This document shows, piece after piece, positions 1 to 13,049 of a stretch of 64,000 nt of DNA. This DNA is from Epiperipatus broadwayi. Its lineage: Eukaryota > Onychophora > Udeonychophora > Euonychophora > Peripatidae. Made by a program: the position numbers and the translations under genes. The notes beneath the pieces are model-generated. The model was not told the DNA's origin and made no database searches. It saw only the letters and a list, made by a program, of their open reading frames with translations. Position 1 is the stretch's first letter, and each line of letters starts with the position of its first letter. Location: NCBI GenBank assembly GCA_028023455.1, contig JAQFVV010006472.1:638501-702500 (forward strand). Reading direction: 5' to 3'.

Positions 1-16
1 TTTTTAATATATATAT

Positions 17-652
17 AATAACTAGATTAACATCCTCACATTGGTTTATTGAGTATGTAAAATACTCTCAATCCAAAGTACAAGATAAAATGTTTGAAAA
101 GATAAAAACAGACTGTCTTATCGTTTTTATATAAATTCATTTATATATGCAAATCTGAAGCACTTTGGAAAGAAAGCATGGCGATTTTAAATTGATCACA
201 TTACTTTTTTAAGCTATATTTCAGATTGCTTTATAATGCTTTAATTGATTTTTGTGAAATGTTTTAGTTGCATTTCACTTGCTCAATAAACCAGTGTTAG
301 GATATTAATCTAGTTACTATATAATAATAACTGCTGGAAAAAGTTTATATTTATATATTTCAGTATTTGATTTGTTAGTGACAAGCTATAAATTGAAATG
401 TTTTACAAATGTCAATTAAAACAATATAAAGCAATCTGAAATATAGCTTTAACAAAGTAATTTAATCAATTTAAGATCTTCATGCTTTTTTTCCAAAGTG
501 CTTTAGGTTTTCCTACATAAATGAACTTATTAGACAGGATAAGATAGTCTATTCTTGTCTTTTCAAAAGTTTTATTTTGTGCTTTGGAATGGGAGTATTT
601 CATGTGCTCAAAAAGCCAATTGGAATATTAATCTAGTTATTATATAATATTA
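17..652. repeat. Foldback cluster A (inverted repeat, about 630 bp)
   Basis: The first and last 220 bases of this block are imperfect reverse complements of each other. A 12-base motif, TTAATCTAGTTA, occurs at 305-316 and 628-639 and inverted at 19-30, so the block may be two adjacent palindromic copies of about 300 bp. No reading frame of note is present. It looks like a MITE or foldback element. A run of 13 G at 658-670 directly follows. Confidence 0.65.
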
Positions 653-670
653 ACTGCGGGGGGGGGGGGG

Positions 671-1844
671 AGTTTATATATAACTTCTCATTATTTATGC
701 AAAAAATACTAAACAAATTACTATTATAATTTTAATTACTCGTTTCCAATTTTATTTCAAAATTAGTTAACAGAAATTTAGCTATCTTATATTTATGATT
801 TTAAAAAATAAAATGTTTTAAACATAACATTTTTTAATCCACTGTGTACCACTGGGGTTCATATAGAATGTAGATAATAAGTTGAATTCTCTTCCAGTCC
901 AAACTGTTTTCAAATTCTTTTGATTTTATGAAAGGGTTCTGCTAATAAAATATATATAAATATTTTATTTATTGTAAGGAATATAACAATAAATCCCATT
1001 ATTTATCTGTTTCTATTATCTTTTCCAATAGAATTGCTTCATTTTTTATGACTTTTTTATTATTGTTTCTTTTTCATGACCATTGATATTAGCAATTTTA
1101 TTTGAGTTTAGGTCTGCATGTCATGAAACTCTCTCATGTTATAATTAATTACGATTATTTCAAAGATAATAAAGAATCAACTTAATATGTACTTAATAAA
1201 AATATAATTAGCTTATTATATATGAAATGTTTACAATTGAAAGCCTTATAGTCATATAATTACATTTAGGTAATAAACATTTATTTATTTACCTAAGTAT
1301 ATGAATTTATTTTTATATTACTCAAGTTTTTAATTCTTTCATTAACTCTGTTAACCTTTGATTTTTTTGAGTTACCTCATTATTAAGATCTGATTAACTT
1401 CTTTTTAATTATTTATGGTTGTATTTCTTAAAAGTAAATTTCAATTATTCTGTAGTTGTTGTTTTAATTTAATATGTGTATGGAATAATACAGTGTAAAT
1501 ATTCTTTATACATTTAGTAAACCACTAAACACTATGCTGCAATACATTATACATTATATGTATTTTTAAAAATTAGTTGATACAGGAGGCAAACTTTTGA
1601 ATATTTTAATTGAATAAATGATTAAACCTTTTGGAAATCAATTTTATTTAAGACACTTTATGATATTTTACAACTAAATTAATCTCTTAAATTCATATTT
1701 TAAATCTCATTATCAATTTTTATATATTTGATTTTTTTTTACTTTCCATAATATATGACATGGAAAGGGTTGTCTAATTTAACTATTAATATATTATTAA
1801 ATAATATTCACTAACAAAACAAATTGCTAAACATCACATGATCG
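671..1844. other. AT-rich stretch with nothing recognised
   Basis: No reading frame, repeat structure or RNA signature was recognised in this stretch. Confidence 0.5.
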
Positions 1845-2115
1845 CCATCTCTTATGCTAGCACATAACTGTTATTAAACAGGCACAACTCTCCATACAGT
1901 AGTGCCACCCTGTGCCAACCAGAGTAATCAATGGCCACCCTGTGCCAACCAGAGTAATCGATGGCCACCCTGTGCCAACCAGGGTAATCAATGGCAACCC
2001 TGTGCCAACCTGAGTAGTCAATGGATGCCAGAAAACATCCATTGATTACTCTGGTTGGCACAGGGTGGCATTAAAGTATGGAAAGTTTTGCCTGTAAACA
2101 AATTGCATTAGCTAC
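1845..2115. repeat. Foldback family B, copy 1, with four 30-bp tandem units and one inverted unit
   Basis: Four 30-bp direct units start at 1905, 1935, 1965 and 1995 (core CCACCCTGTGCCAACC). One inverted unit follows at 2039-2068, so the block can fold into a hairpin. The outer flanks are also inverted to each other (motif CTCCATACAG on the left and its complement-like form near 2075). The left end matches the left arm of the palindrome at 47055-47398, which makes the two blocks one family. A short minus-strand frame here only translates the 30-bp repeat. Confidence 0.75.
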
Positions 2116-2784
2116 TTTCACTACATCTAATACTTCAGCCATTCATAAAAAATGTCATATTATTGCTTGTATATACAGCATGTTAACTGACTTAAAGAAA
2201 ATAATAAGAAATAAACCATTAGCTAAACAATATAATAATGTTGTTTCCTGCCATACCATATGTTTTACTGTAACTCATAAAAAATATTAAGAGTAGAAAA
2301 ATAGAAAGGAGTTTATTATTAATCAAAAGGAAACCCTTTGATTCATCTTGAGGTCTTAAAGTAAATTAATGGTTCAAATTCCTAATGTCCACTCTATACA
2401 TTTCTGTTACTGTGTCTATTATTATTATGTGATTACTTATAAAGTAAACAAACATGTATGGATTCTCTCCAACATGCATCAACCAATATGATGTGTTTAT
2501 TGGCTTTTATCTTTGAGATAGAGTTTTAAAAAGGCCATTGTCTTTTTTCAAAGTTTCCCAATTGTTTTCAATTGAAATATCAGTTGTGTTTTCTTGAATG
2601 CATGATGAATTTGTGTGTTAATGATCTCTTCTGTTTTGATATTTACAATATTAATAGACAAAAAAAATTATAAACTTTAATTCTAAGAAGCTGTAAAGTC
2701 ATCAGCTGATTGTTGACCAAAGATAGAGCCTGTTAAGAATGCCTTGATTATAGACCCAAACTGCCATTCAACAATGTCCTTCTA
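2116..2784. other. AT-rich stretch with nothing recognised
   Basis: No supported feature was seen. A short plus-strand frame at 2078-2290 has no recognisable domain. Confidence 0.45.
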
Positions 2785-4980
2785 TGTAGTTACTTATAAT
2801 AGCAGATCACTTTTAAATAAAGAATGACTGAAAGAATTGGAAAAGAACCTGTGATTAATTTTAAAAAGTGGGCATGTAATTACAAAAACACAAAATTAGA
2901 AGCACGTGTAAAGTAGGATTCAATATAAATAAAACATGGAAGAACAACATTGTAGAGAATAAGTGGAATGATTATTTATTCAAATTAATAGAATATATCA
3001 AATGCAGATAATTCAAGTTTATGTTTCAACAAGTTCTCATTATATAAAAAAGTAATGTATTTTTATGTGGATATAAAAATAACTTTTTATCAGACCAAAC
3101 AACATCTTAAAATTCTCACAGAAGACTTTAATGCTAAAATTGATAAATAATTGAACAATGAAAGTCCTCTAGATGAATTCGGCTATGACAACACAGATAA
3201 GAGAGGACAGATTTCTGGAGTTAACAAAAAAAACTACACATTGTTAACTTTTTTTAAAAAAATGCTAAACAGAAATGGACATGGAAGCATTTAAATGAAA
3301 ATACAATAGAATTGACTGATGTTTTGACTAACAAAAAATATATATTTTAAAATTGTAATATATCAGTAGATTTAACACAAAAAGTGAATAACAATTAATG
3401 AGATGTAAAATATATGTTAAAGCAAAATTATAGAGATTAAATCTATTAATAAAAACAAAATTAATGTATTCCAAACATTCAGAAAATCGTTTTAAAATAT
3501 TAATAGACTCTAAATATGATTCATATTTAATTGAAATCAATAATAAATAAGACAATTTATACACTATAATGAACTGTAAGAAAAATAGTTATTACAAAAG
3601 TAACAATTTATCAGTAAATTTTCTACTGAGACAAGATGATGTATCAAAAAAAGAAGGAACATTAAAAAAAATTTTAATGATCCATTAGAATTGTCAATAC
3701 CTAGAATTTTATAAAATGATAAGAAAAATGGTTAATAACAATATAAAAAAATATTGTACACTGGCAAGAAAAGCTATAGAAGAAAATAAAAGTCTCAAAA
3801 GTGTAAAATTACATCTTGGTATTGGAAAAAAGTTTGCAATAAAAAGAATTCCTGAAATTTATTATAAAAAGAGACATGGCATTAGAAAATATGTGGAAGA
3901 ATTTTATAAAAAATTCTATAGTAATAAAGTGCAAGAAAATAAAATATCTCCAATAATTATTCTAATTTGCTCAACACTTTAAATGAAGAAACTAGATATT
4001 CAATTAAAATATATGATGAAGGGAAAAGCTCTAGGAATGATATAATTATTATTGATCTCTTAAAAAAAGCATATGAAGAAATAGAAAAATAGGTAGCAAA
4101 GTTATATACCAAATGTGTAAATGACAAAGTTGTATCAGGTGATTGGGAGAATGTAGTCATAATATTAATATTTAAGAAATCAGGTAAAGAAGATATTAGA
4201 AATTAGATATGTATCCATTACCTATCAGTTCTGTACAAAATATTTAAACTCTTCTCCAGTGAATTTTGGATTCTAACCAAATGGAAACATAAGGTGGATT
4301 TTAAAGTGTTTTTAGCTCAGTGAATCATATCCAAGTAATTGTAAAAGTTATAGAAGAATGCAATAAATGTGAATTGCAATTATTATTTAAATTTGTCGAT
4401 TACCAAAATGTATTTGAAATCATAAGTATTTTTGCAATGATTAAAGCATTAGATCATCAAAATATAGACTCAGGATATAGTCTTATTCTGAAGAATATTC
4501 ATCAAACCACAATTAGATCATATGATGATCTTTTAAAAAATTAACATTGACAAAGATATATTTCAGAGTGATTCTAGATCTCCAGAACTTTTAACAGCAC
4601 TTTTATAAAAAGTATTTTGTGGATTAGAAATAACCAGAGATTATTTAAATAATTCACATTTTATTGATAATGTGATGGATTTTGCAAATAATGCTTAAGT
4701 TCCAGGAAATGTAAGAGTTATCAGATTAAAGTATTATTTAATAAATTTTCTTAGATTTCTCGTTCAGTTCATTAACACAGACAGACACTTAATGGAAACT
4801 AATAATAGGATAAACTCGCATAAAATGCTTTTGATAAAAATAATTTAATATTAAAATGAAACGAATATTTTTAATAGCTATTTTTTTTTACTTATGGATC
4901 TGGGACTTAGATACTTACAGAAGAATGATACAAAGACTTCTGACAACTCAATGAAATATAGAGATGTATGTTAAAATTAA
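2785..4980 (+). mobile_element. RTE-like non-LTR retrotransposon, decayed ORF2
   Basis: Translation in shifting plus-strand frames follows the order of an RTE-type ORF2. An endonuclease start (YNSRSLLN) lies near 2795. A motif resembling GDFNAKI, here EDFNAKID, lies at 3121-3144, followed by DEFGYDNTDKRGQ near 3173. A WTW motif lies near 3275. Reverse transcriptase blocks include IFKKSGKEDI near 4170, FVDYQNVFE near 4396 and a degraded palm region near 4560-4690. The C-terminal YGS.T block lies near 4890. Stops and frameshifts break the frame throughout, so it is not functional. In RTE elements this protein nicks target DNA and copies its own RNA at the nick. Three 3'-end fragments of related elements occur at 47465, 58450 and 59048. 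Confidence 0.75.
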
Positions 4981-5155
4981 CAAAAATATGTTGAAAATAA
5001 AATAGAAGGTTAAGAGAACAATAGGTATCCTTAACATCGCGGAAATCAATAAGAGACAGAAATGGATTTGAATCATATTTATTGCTAATAGAAATAGTAT
5101 TTGTTAGATAAATAAAGTTTTAATTGGATCCCAAAAAAAAAAAAAAAAAAAAAAA
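4981..5155 (+). other. AATAAA signal followed by an A23 tract
   Basis: AATAAA at 5111-5116 is followed 16 bases later by a run of 23 A at 5133-5155. This is the arrangement left by a retroposed polyadenylated transcript. The upstream 130 bases hold no recognisable coding sequence. RTE elements do not usually end in poly(A), so this may be a separate insertion. A chance A run in AT-rich DNA is also possible. Confidence 0.35.
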
Positions 5156-5536
5156 TATAACATGGATAGATAATAAAAAAATTCTGATGTGTTATGAAGA
5201 AAGAGTTTAGGAATTGAATAACATGATTAAATTTGGAGCAAACTTTATTCTGTAATGGATAAATAAGGAATCACTAATATCAAACCAGTGGCATAAATTC
5301 CTACCTACACATTTATTCCTTAATTCATTTAAAATACAGATTCTTTATACAAATAAAATTCCTACTGACTTCTCAATTACAAGCCATATTTTCTTGACTG
5401 TAGCCATTTCTATCTACACATTTTAATGTATTCAGACAAATTATATTTTGGAAGTGTATGCTGCTGTATATTAACACAATGTGTTCACCCTGCAATCATT
5501 AGCTATATAATGTGAAAAGATAAATCTTATAATACT
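5156..5536. other. AT-rich stretch with nothing recognised
   Basis: No supported feature was seen. Confidence 0.4.
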
Positions 5537-6262
5537 CTAATTCTTAAATAACTTTTCACAGTTATATATCCTAATACAGAAGTTTCTTTCACTCAAATTC
5601 TTAAAAGTATGCATTACTCTCAAACTCTTTATGAAGGCAAACTCCCATAATAACCCCAAATTTTCATCAGTTTTATAATTTCTTTCACCAAAACTAGAAT
5701 TGATATATTCATGGCTATCCTCTATACAAATTTTATCAGCATACTTTGAGCTCATCATGGAAGTCTCTTCAAAACAAAATCTATCTTCATTACCACTGTT
5801 TCTCTTTCCTTGTTTAAAAAACTCAAGTTTAAAATTGTCATTTCTGCTGAACTGATGCTTTATTAAAATCTCAGCAACTAAAGAACCTTCAATTTCTGAA
5901 TTTTTATTTTCAAATTAACAATTTTTTATATTGTTTCTGTTTCCTTACCATTCATTGAAGAATTATTGATCTCAAAATCACTATTTATACTAATGCAGTT
6001 TTGAACAATCTATACTATTTTCAACCAAAATATCATCAACTGTAAAGTCATTAACTCCAGAGTTATTAAACTTCACATTCTCTATTTTTATTCCATCACC
6101 ACTATTTTTACTAGCATTTAGTTCTTGCTGCATCAATATTTCTCTAATTTTCTCAATTGTTTCTATTCATTTTATAAATTGAATTTCCATGTTTCCTTAG
6201 AATATTATGCTGCTTTCCTACACTATCATCTAGAATTTTACTTGTACTATCATTTTCCATTA
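5537..6262 (-). pseudogene. Broken reading frame of unknown family
   Basis: On the minus strand a frame opens at 6262 with MENDSTSKILDD, runs about 35 codons, and then continues in other frames with stops. It ends as a 73-codon open segment (5758-5537). Across the whole 240-codon span the translated text is rich in N, S, E, D and K, and the low-complexity AT style of the surroundings is less marked. This suggests a once-coding sequence, perhaps the gag or ORF1 of a transposon. I see no catalytic motif, zinc knuckle or membrane segment and cannot name a family. Confidence 0.3.
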
Positions 6263-6624
6263 TAACTAAATTAATCAAATATCTCTAATAAAATAAATTA
6301 TTATAAAACACTATATCTATCTGTAAATACAGTAATAGTAGAGCTTTTTACACTTTCCATTGCTGCTTATAAGAAAAGCATGTTAACAAAAGCAAAAACA
6401 GCTTTGTCTTTCTTAATCATTTCTAAGAAATAAAATTTTCCCCCAAGTAAACCTTCCCTCATTAGATATTTTTTTCATATTAAAGTTGACATAAATATTG
6501 TACCATCAAAAGGCATTGTTATCATAAAATACTATTATTATTAGCATAAAATCACTTAAATCCCTTATTGGGTCATGTTAAAAAATGTGAAAAATAACTA
6601 CAACTTTACATGTTTATTGAGCCC

Positions 6625-7670
6625 GATGTTGGGTACCATATATCCATATTCAACCTAATTAAGCTGGCTACTCCAACAAATCCCCTACAGTTTTGGGTAA
6701 CAAAATATAATGGTATGCATATACACCAATGGGGTAATAAATGGAGCCTTCAGCATGCTCCATGAATTATAGCCTCCAAATTGTGATAACAAATATAATG
6801 ATACCAATTTTCAAATTGAAACAGCATGAGACTGGAGTGGGAGAGAGTAAGTTAATAAATTCTTTTTATCCTAAACATATTGATCATTGTTTCAGAAAAT
6901 GGTGTTTTATTTATATAATAAATAAATAGAGAGCAGAACATTTTCTCAATTATATGACTAAATTTATTAATAGTTACTGTAATAGTGGACTAGCTTTTGG
7001 AATAACACCTTATGATTGACCAAATTCATAACATAAGCAAAAGAATATATTCAAATTTACAACCTCATTCAACACTTAATTAACCTACTCTTAGGGTTTA
7101 GCATAACTAGTGTGACTTAATTACTCACCAAAATATAAATTAGATTCAATAAAATGTTTCCTTTGTTTTTATTTTATATTTTGGCAAGTAATCAAGTCAC
7201 ACTAGTTATGGTAAACCCTGAGTGTAGGTTAATTAAGCTCTGAGAGTGTTTGTAAAAATGAATGTTTTTTTGCTTGTTTGAATTAAGTTTACATAATAAT
7301 AAGTTGTTATTCCAAAAGCTAGCCCACTATTACACTAACTGTTAATAAATTTGGACATATAATTGAGTGTTTTCTGTTCTCTGTTTATTTATTATATAAG
7401 TAAAATGATATTTTCTGTAATGATGATCCATAGGTTTAGGATTAAGAAAATTAACTTACTAGCTCTCTTCCACTCCAATCTCATGCTGCTTCCATTTTAA
7501 GATTGGTATTTTTATATTTGTTATCCCAATTTGGAGATCATAATTAATAGAGTAGGCTGAAGTATCCTTTCATCACCTTTTGGTACCTATGCATACCATT
7601 ATATATTGCTGCCTAAATCTGGGAAGCATTTGTTGGGTTATCCAGCTTATTTCAGTTGAATACCTACCAC
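6625..7670. repeat. Foldback C: palindrome of about 1.05 kb
   Basis: The left arm (about 6625-7130) and right arm (about 7180-7670) are reverse complements along nearly their whole length with scattered differences. The centre lies near 7150, where TCACCAAAATATAAA faces TTTATATTTTGGCAAG. Matching landmarks include AATGGTATGCATA on the left and its complement near 7590, and TAGCTTTTGGAATAAC and its complement near 7305. There is no transposase frame, so this is a nonautonomous foldback or MITE. Confidence 0.8.
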
Positions 7671-7724
7671 TACAATATATATTGTAATAAATAAGAATTT
7701 ACAGTGCTAATTATTTTATGTAAT

Positions 7725-8250
7725 GTCTTGAGATTAACTCATTGTAAATGTCTTTATATAATTGAAGTTCCCTCTAGCTTCAGCATGTGACAATACATTT
7801 TATGGGCAAAAATTTAAAAACCTCTTTATTTTTTCTTCTTCATACATCTAGAGGATTGTATGCAATGCCTTTGCTGGAAGAAATTAATTTTCAATTCATC
7901 AGAAATTTATCTCTAAATACTGGCAAGTAAAAAAATTATTTCATTTTTAATCTTAATAATGTTGATTTCAAACACTAATATTTTGTAATACATATGAATT
8001 TATAGTGCTAAATACTTTTGTGTAATATTTTGAGATGAGAAATGAAAGAATGTTCCTACTTTCCAGATGTATATATCAATCAGGTTAAAAATATTTCAAA
8101 ATAAATTTCTGATTGATTGAAAATTCCTTCTAGCAAAAGTATTGCACACAATTCTTTAAATATATGAAGGAAGAAAAGGGTAAAGAGTTACCCTCTTTTG
8201 ATTTTAAAATGGATTCTTATTAGTGAGTTAATCTCAAATGATATATCATC
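7725..8250. repeat. Foldback D: palindrome of about 520 bp
   Basis: TTGAGATTAACTCA near 7730 faces TGAGTTAATCTCAA near 8224. Inner landmarks such as AATTTTCAATTCATCAGAAAT (about 7887) and TTTCTGATTGATTGAAAATT (about 8106) are also inverted. It is independent of palindrome C, which ends about 55 bp before it. No coding sequence was seen. Confidence 0.7.
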
Positions 8251-8309
8251 ATTGTTTTTAACCACTGTTGATCCACTGCAGGATGAAGGTTTTTCCTAGT
8301 TTAATTTAT

Positions 8310-8950
8310 ACATATATAATTTTGTACAAATCATATATATTTTATGAAACCATCACATTGGAATATGTTACAAGGGAAAATTCACAAGCAGATTCTAAAC
8401 AACCATTTTTTAAATAAACTTTCCAAAACATTTATCTTTTTGCACATCAATGCTAATCTATTCTGTCTGATAAAAGGAGTTACCTCTTTTTATCTGGTCT
8501 TTGACCACATATATTGTAAGTAAATTAAACACTGATACAAGAAAAGGCCAAAACTTTATAATAGATGTAATCTTAGTTTGTAAATCAATCAAGTCAGCTT
8601 TTCATTTCAAATATTAACCTCAATTAAATACTAATAATTTTAATCACATGTAAATGATTTTGATCAGTATTTATTTGAAGTTAATATTTGAAATGGTAAG
8701 CTGATTTGATTTACTTAACTAAGATCACTGCTAATATAATGTTTTAGCATTTTTGTTCATCAATATACAATTGAAGGTCAGATGAGAGACAATATCTTCT
8801 TTTGTCAGACTGAATAGATTGACATTGATGTATAAAAGGGTAAACATATTTGGAAGTTTAAAAAATAGTTCTTCAAAATCTGCTTGCAAATTTGTTCTAG
8901 TAATGTATACAGATATGACTGTTTTATAACATATTTATATTTATAAATAC
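8310..8950. repeat. Foldback E: palindrome of about 640 bp
   Basis: Arms meet near 8660: TTTCAAATATTAACCTCAA faces TTGAAGTTAATATTTGAAA. Outer landmarks CACAAGCAGATT (8390) and AATCTGCTTGCAA (8878) are inverted. A further inverted copy of the central motif CACATGTAAATGATTTTGATCAG lies at 8958-8998. No coding sequence was seen. Confidence 0.7.
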
Positions 8951-9008
8951 TACATATTTGATCAGCAGTGAAAATCATTTACATGTGATTAAAATTATTA
9001 GTATATAT

Positions 9009-11701
9009 TGTAATGGTCATATTTTCACATTCACACAACAAAATTCAGAGTTCTAGCAAATTATCCCAAAGCTGATCTAGATGAGGGGTTGAGACTTTGA
9101 ATCAGATCACACCTCAGTTTCTTCACCATTGCTCCATGATTTACTACCCTATGGATGGCATATATGAGGTTACACTCAGTCTCATTTAATTTGCAAGCTG
9201 GCAGTAGAACAGGATGGAATATGAGACTCGGGGAATAATCATCAATAAATTAGCAATTAACTAAATAAACACACATACACATATGGCTTACTGAGATATT
9301 GCATCTATTAATAATTAATACTAAAATGAAATAGATTTGGATAACATTTGGGACAGACTGCTAATAACATTATAAGTTAATTATTACAAAACAGAAGTGC
9401 ATTGGGATTTTACACTTGCTGGTGTCTTACAATGATGAACTGAGTTAGATATAAGGATGAACTTTTACTTCATTACAATTTAATATCTGCAGTTCATAAT
9501 CATGCTGGAATATGGTATGCCATCTATTCTAAGTTTGCTATAGGAATCAAATATTACAAGAATGACAACTGACAAAATATAATTTATCCTGACTAACTTG
9601 TACATAATGAGCAATAAATGTGCTCCCTATGCAGATTACTTAATAAACTAGATCTGGTGTTCAGATCAATGCTGAATTGAATAACAATATGGAGGAATGA
9701 ACTGGTGATTGTAGTGGAGCTTCAGACACTACAATCCTAAATTACTAAATAAGAGTTGCAGCATGAATGTGTAATTAGTCATGAGATTCAGTACCAAGTA
9801 CTCAATTCCCTTGGACCATATGTCTTGCTATCATAAAGTGAATCTTAGTTTGGGATATTGGAGCAGCTTTACAAATTTGCCTCTCATATTTCAGTTCTAG
9901 GGAGGCTGTCCAAACTAAAATAATGGGAAGGTGTTTCACCATAAGCCCATTTACAAAGAAACATAGCAAGGTGTATCGCATGGTTGTGTTTTATAAGAAC
10001 ACATTCATAATGCTTATTAAAATAATATTAATATTATAATTAAAACGAATGTGCTAAATACTTTAGTTTCATTCTGCAAAACTACCTTACTTCAGTTTGA
10101 TAATTAGCATATTTAAAACATGTTAAGAAGAATTTCATTAAAGTAATCTAGTTTTAAGACTAAATCTGAACAGTTTATATAATAAACTAAGGAGAAGAAA
10201 AGCATAATTGGAGTTTAATTAATTATGTATAATATACTTTATAATATCATTCTTGCAATTATTTAACTATACATAATTCATTAACATGCAAACTTTAATG
10301 ATAAACTCAGACATAGTAGCTTAACTAAACATACATATATAAGAATAGATATCAAAATGGAGATGTATGTTTGTTAAAAAGCAGTATAAATTAATTAGAG
10401 GAGAGCTTCTAATCATCTCTAAAATTACTAATATTATTAATCTCCATTTTGAATTATGGCATATCATAAATATCAATGAAATAAACAAAATAATACAAAA
10501 AATAGGCATGATTGCATATTAGAATAATATAGATATAATAACTGGATACAGTTATTATGTTTAGGAGAATTATTAAATTATAATTATTCATTTAGTAAGT
10601 AAGATTGTTATAGTTAATTCAGTTATTATTATTAATTTAAAGTTACCTTAGATTTATATTACAGAGTTTAGTTTATTTTACTGAGAAAACGTTTAGAAGT
10701 AACAACTTACGAATGTTCAATAATCGAAACTTTAAAAGTAATTTAATTTTAGACTTATTTTTAAACAGCTCTGTAGAAAAAAAATATTACCAATCTTCTA
10801 GCTGAGTCATCCAGCATGTAGTGGCACTGTTACTTCTCTAGGCAGGCTGTTCTCTGTTCTGATGTCTTCTTGGCATGCTTCTGATCTCAAACTCCTCTAT
10901 TCTAATATAGTGGTCTTCTGAAGGAAGACAGTAAATTTGGTGGTCTTCTAGTAGCTTATTTCCATTTTTAAAATGGACATAGCTCCTGGCAGTAAGTGTT
11001 TCATTTTAAGAGAGTAAATTTTCAGTGCTAAAATTTGGGTTTTTTTATATTAACTCTTTGATACCCCCTGCAAAATTTATTAATTTGTTTGCAGGTTAAG
11101 TTTTTAATCTTGAAATTTAACATAGCTTTATTAGTACTAAAATTCAGCATTAAGGTTTTAGAAAAAACAAAAGCAAAATTTAAATGAATAGTAAAATAGT
11201 GCAGGTTGAGTGATTTTGCTTTGTCCTAAAATTTATTTTAGACCTATTTTAAAATTTGTTCTTGGTCTCTGCACAAATTAAACCTGGTGTGTGTGGCATA
11301 ATCAATCTTTTAAAACAGATTTAAGTTGCATAAATATTTTGTTAAATATGTATTTTAGTTACCTCTAGAATTGAAATTATATGTGAAGTTTTGTACTAAA
11401 TGAAAAGAAATTTGTATATTTTTATTTCAATAAATTAAAGATTTATAACTAATAATTTAATTCTAACACTAATAAACTGTTTTGCATTATGTTTCTTCGC
11501 ATATATATAGGTTTTCATGCACATATAATGATGCCTATGCAGAGACGAATTTAATTTAAAATATACAAATATGCACTGTATATGTGTACATACATTAATA
11601 TAGGTAAATATACATGGACTTGGATGGGTTTAAATCTGGGCTAAGCATTACTATGAAACATAGTAGGTGAAATGGGATTCCAGTTAATAAATACTATTTC
11701 A
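9009..11701 (-). mobile_element. Old solo LTR related to the LTR of element 1
   Basis: The first 69 bases align without gaps to the plus-strand left end of the element 1 LTR at roughly three bases in four (shared blocks TGTAA, CACATTCAC, AATTCAGA, AAGCTGA). The right end (ACTATTTCA) resembles the element 1 end (ATCGTTTCA), and both are preceded by a GGTGAAA block. The length of 2693 bp is near that of the 3.04-kb element 1 LTR. ATAT flanks both sides (9005-9008 and 11702-11705), as expected of a 4-bp target duplication, although ATAT is common here. The similarity of the middle is weak by eye. Confidence 0.6.
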
Positions 11702-11875
11702 ATATATATATATATATATATAATGTGGAGTGGATAACTAATGGGAGCTTGAATGTCTGGGTTCAAATCCCCTCTAATTACATCAAGCTTAAAAGTATAT
11801 ATATATATATCATATAATTACATCAAGCTTAAAAGTATATATATATATATCATATTGTGATTAAATATTATATGT
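11702..11875. repeat. AT microsatellite and a 40-bp tandem duplication
   Basis: An (AT)n run follows the solo LTR. Two 40-bp units lie at 11776-11815 and 11816-11855, each ending in an (AT)n run. Just upstream, GGGTTCAAATCC (11759-11770) resembles a Pol III box B and the end of foldback family X. Confidence 0.7.
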
Positions 11876-13049
11876 ATATAATTGTGCATGTGATTATATG
11901 TGCATGTATAGATATATAACTTATTCAAATTTTGTGGATAATTTATATTTGTACTTCCACTTACATACATTAAGATGCCACTAATTAGAAGTTTTTGATA
12001 AATGCTTTGAATTAAAAATCAAATAACATGTTCTGACTTTCATTTTAAAATGTAATTGGAAATTAATATTACATGTAATTTTAATAATAATTTTATATAG
12101 AATAATTTTGAAATTACTAATAATATTCTTATTTTAGAACTTACAAAAATTAGTAAATCATAAATAAATTGAAAACCAGAAACTTCAAAAATTGTTCCTT
12201 TTTTAGTTTTATATAATTATAATTATTATATTTTGTCAATTTATTGTTTTTTAAGATGTATTACTTTTATAGAATATATAATATTTTGCTTTTATTAGTT
12301 TGTTATATAAAATTATTGTGCAAATTGCATATTTAATCAAATGCATAAGAAATTAAAATGATACTATGTGGGAAGCAAATGGTTATTGAATCTTCTTTAT
12401 GAGGTGAAAGTAACTTATTTTAAATCTCTGATGTTGCTTTAACATTTCATTATGTACTTTGTTCTCTCATTTAACATAGAATTTAAGATTAAGCCATTAT
12501 TTATCAAAAAATAATAAATTTGACTTCATTTGAGTTAACTACTGAAATAAATTTTAAATGTTCATATTTTCTTTCCATAAATATTTAAAAAATGAGATCT
12601 GAATCAAAACAAAAAAATGATACATTATTTCTAGAAAGATTATTTTCATTTCACAAAATCAATGAACTCTTTGTTATTTTTCACTTTTTTTACAAATCTG
12701 AATGAATATTTATTTATTTCTCTTATATCTAATGAAATATGCTTTAAAAGTTTAAAATTTGTCAATACTTATTGCAAAATTAAAATATTTTCATAATTAT
12801 TATTATAATTAGATTGCTTACTTGGAAAGGTAAGCTTCTAAATAGATTTAGGGCAGATTTGCATTATCCACTAATATAACATTCTATTTTTAAAACTAAA
12901 GTATTTCTATTCAAAATAAATTATTAATCATTTATATATTTGATTTCTAATAAAAATTGTATAAATTATTGTATAAAAAATATCTAGAATTGTAATAAAT
13001 TTGCAAATAAACATGTTTTTGATTATTATAACTATTTTTTAAACAATGT
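11876..13049. other. AT-rich stretch with nothing recognised
   Basis: No frame, repeat or RNA structure was recognised. Confidence 0.45.

Noticed and set aside
1852-2061. Frame with the repeated peptide VAIDYSGWHR
   Set aside because: It is the translation of four 30-bp DNA repeats, a length divisible by three, so the periodic peptide is automatic.
1905-2068. Possible CRISPR-like array of 30-bp repeats
   Set aside because: The units are contiguous with no spacers, one unit is inverted, and the genome is eukaryotic.
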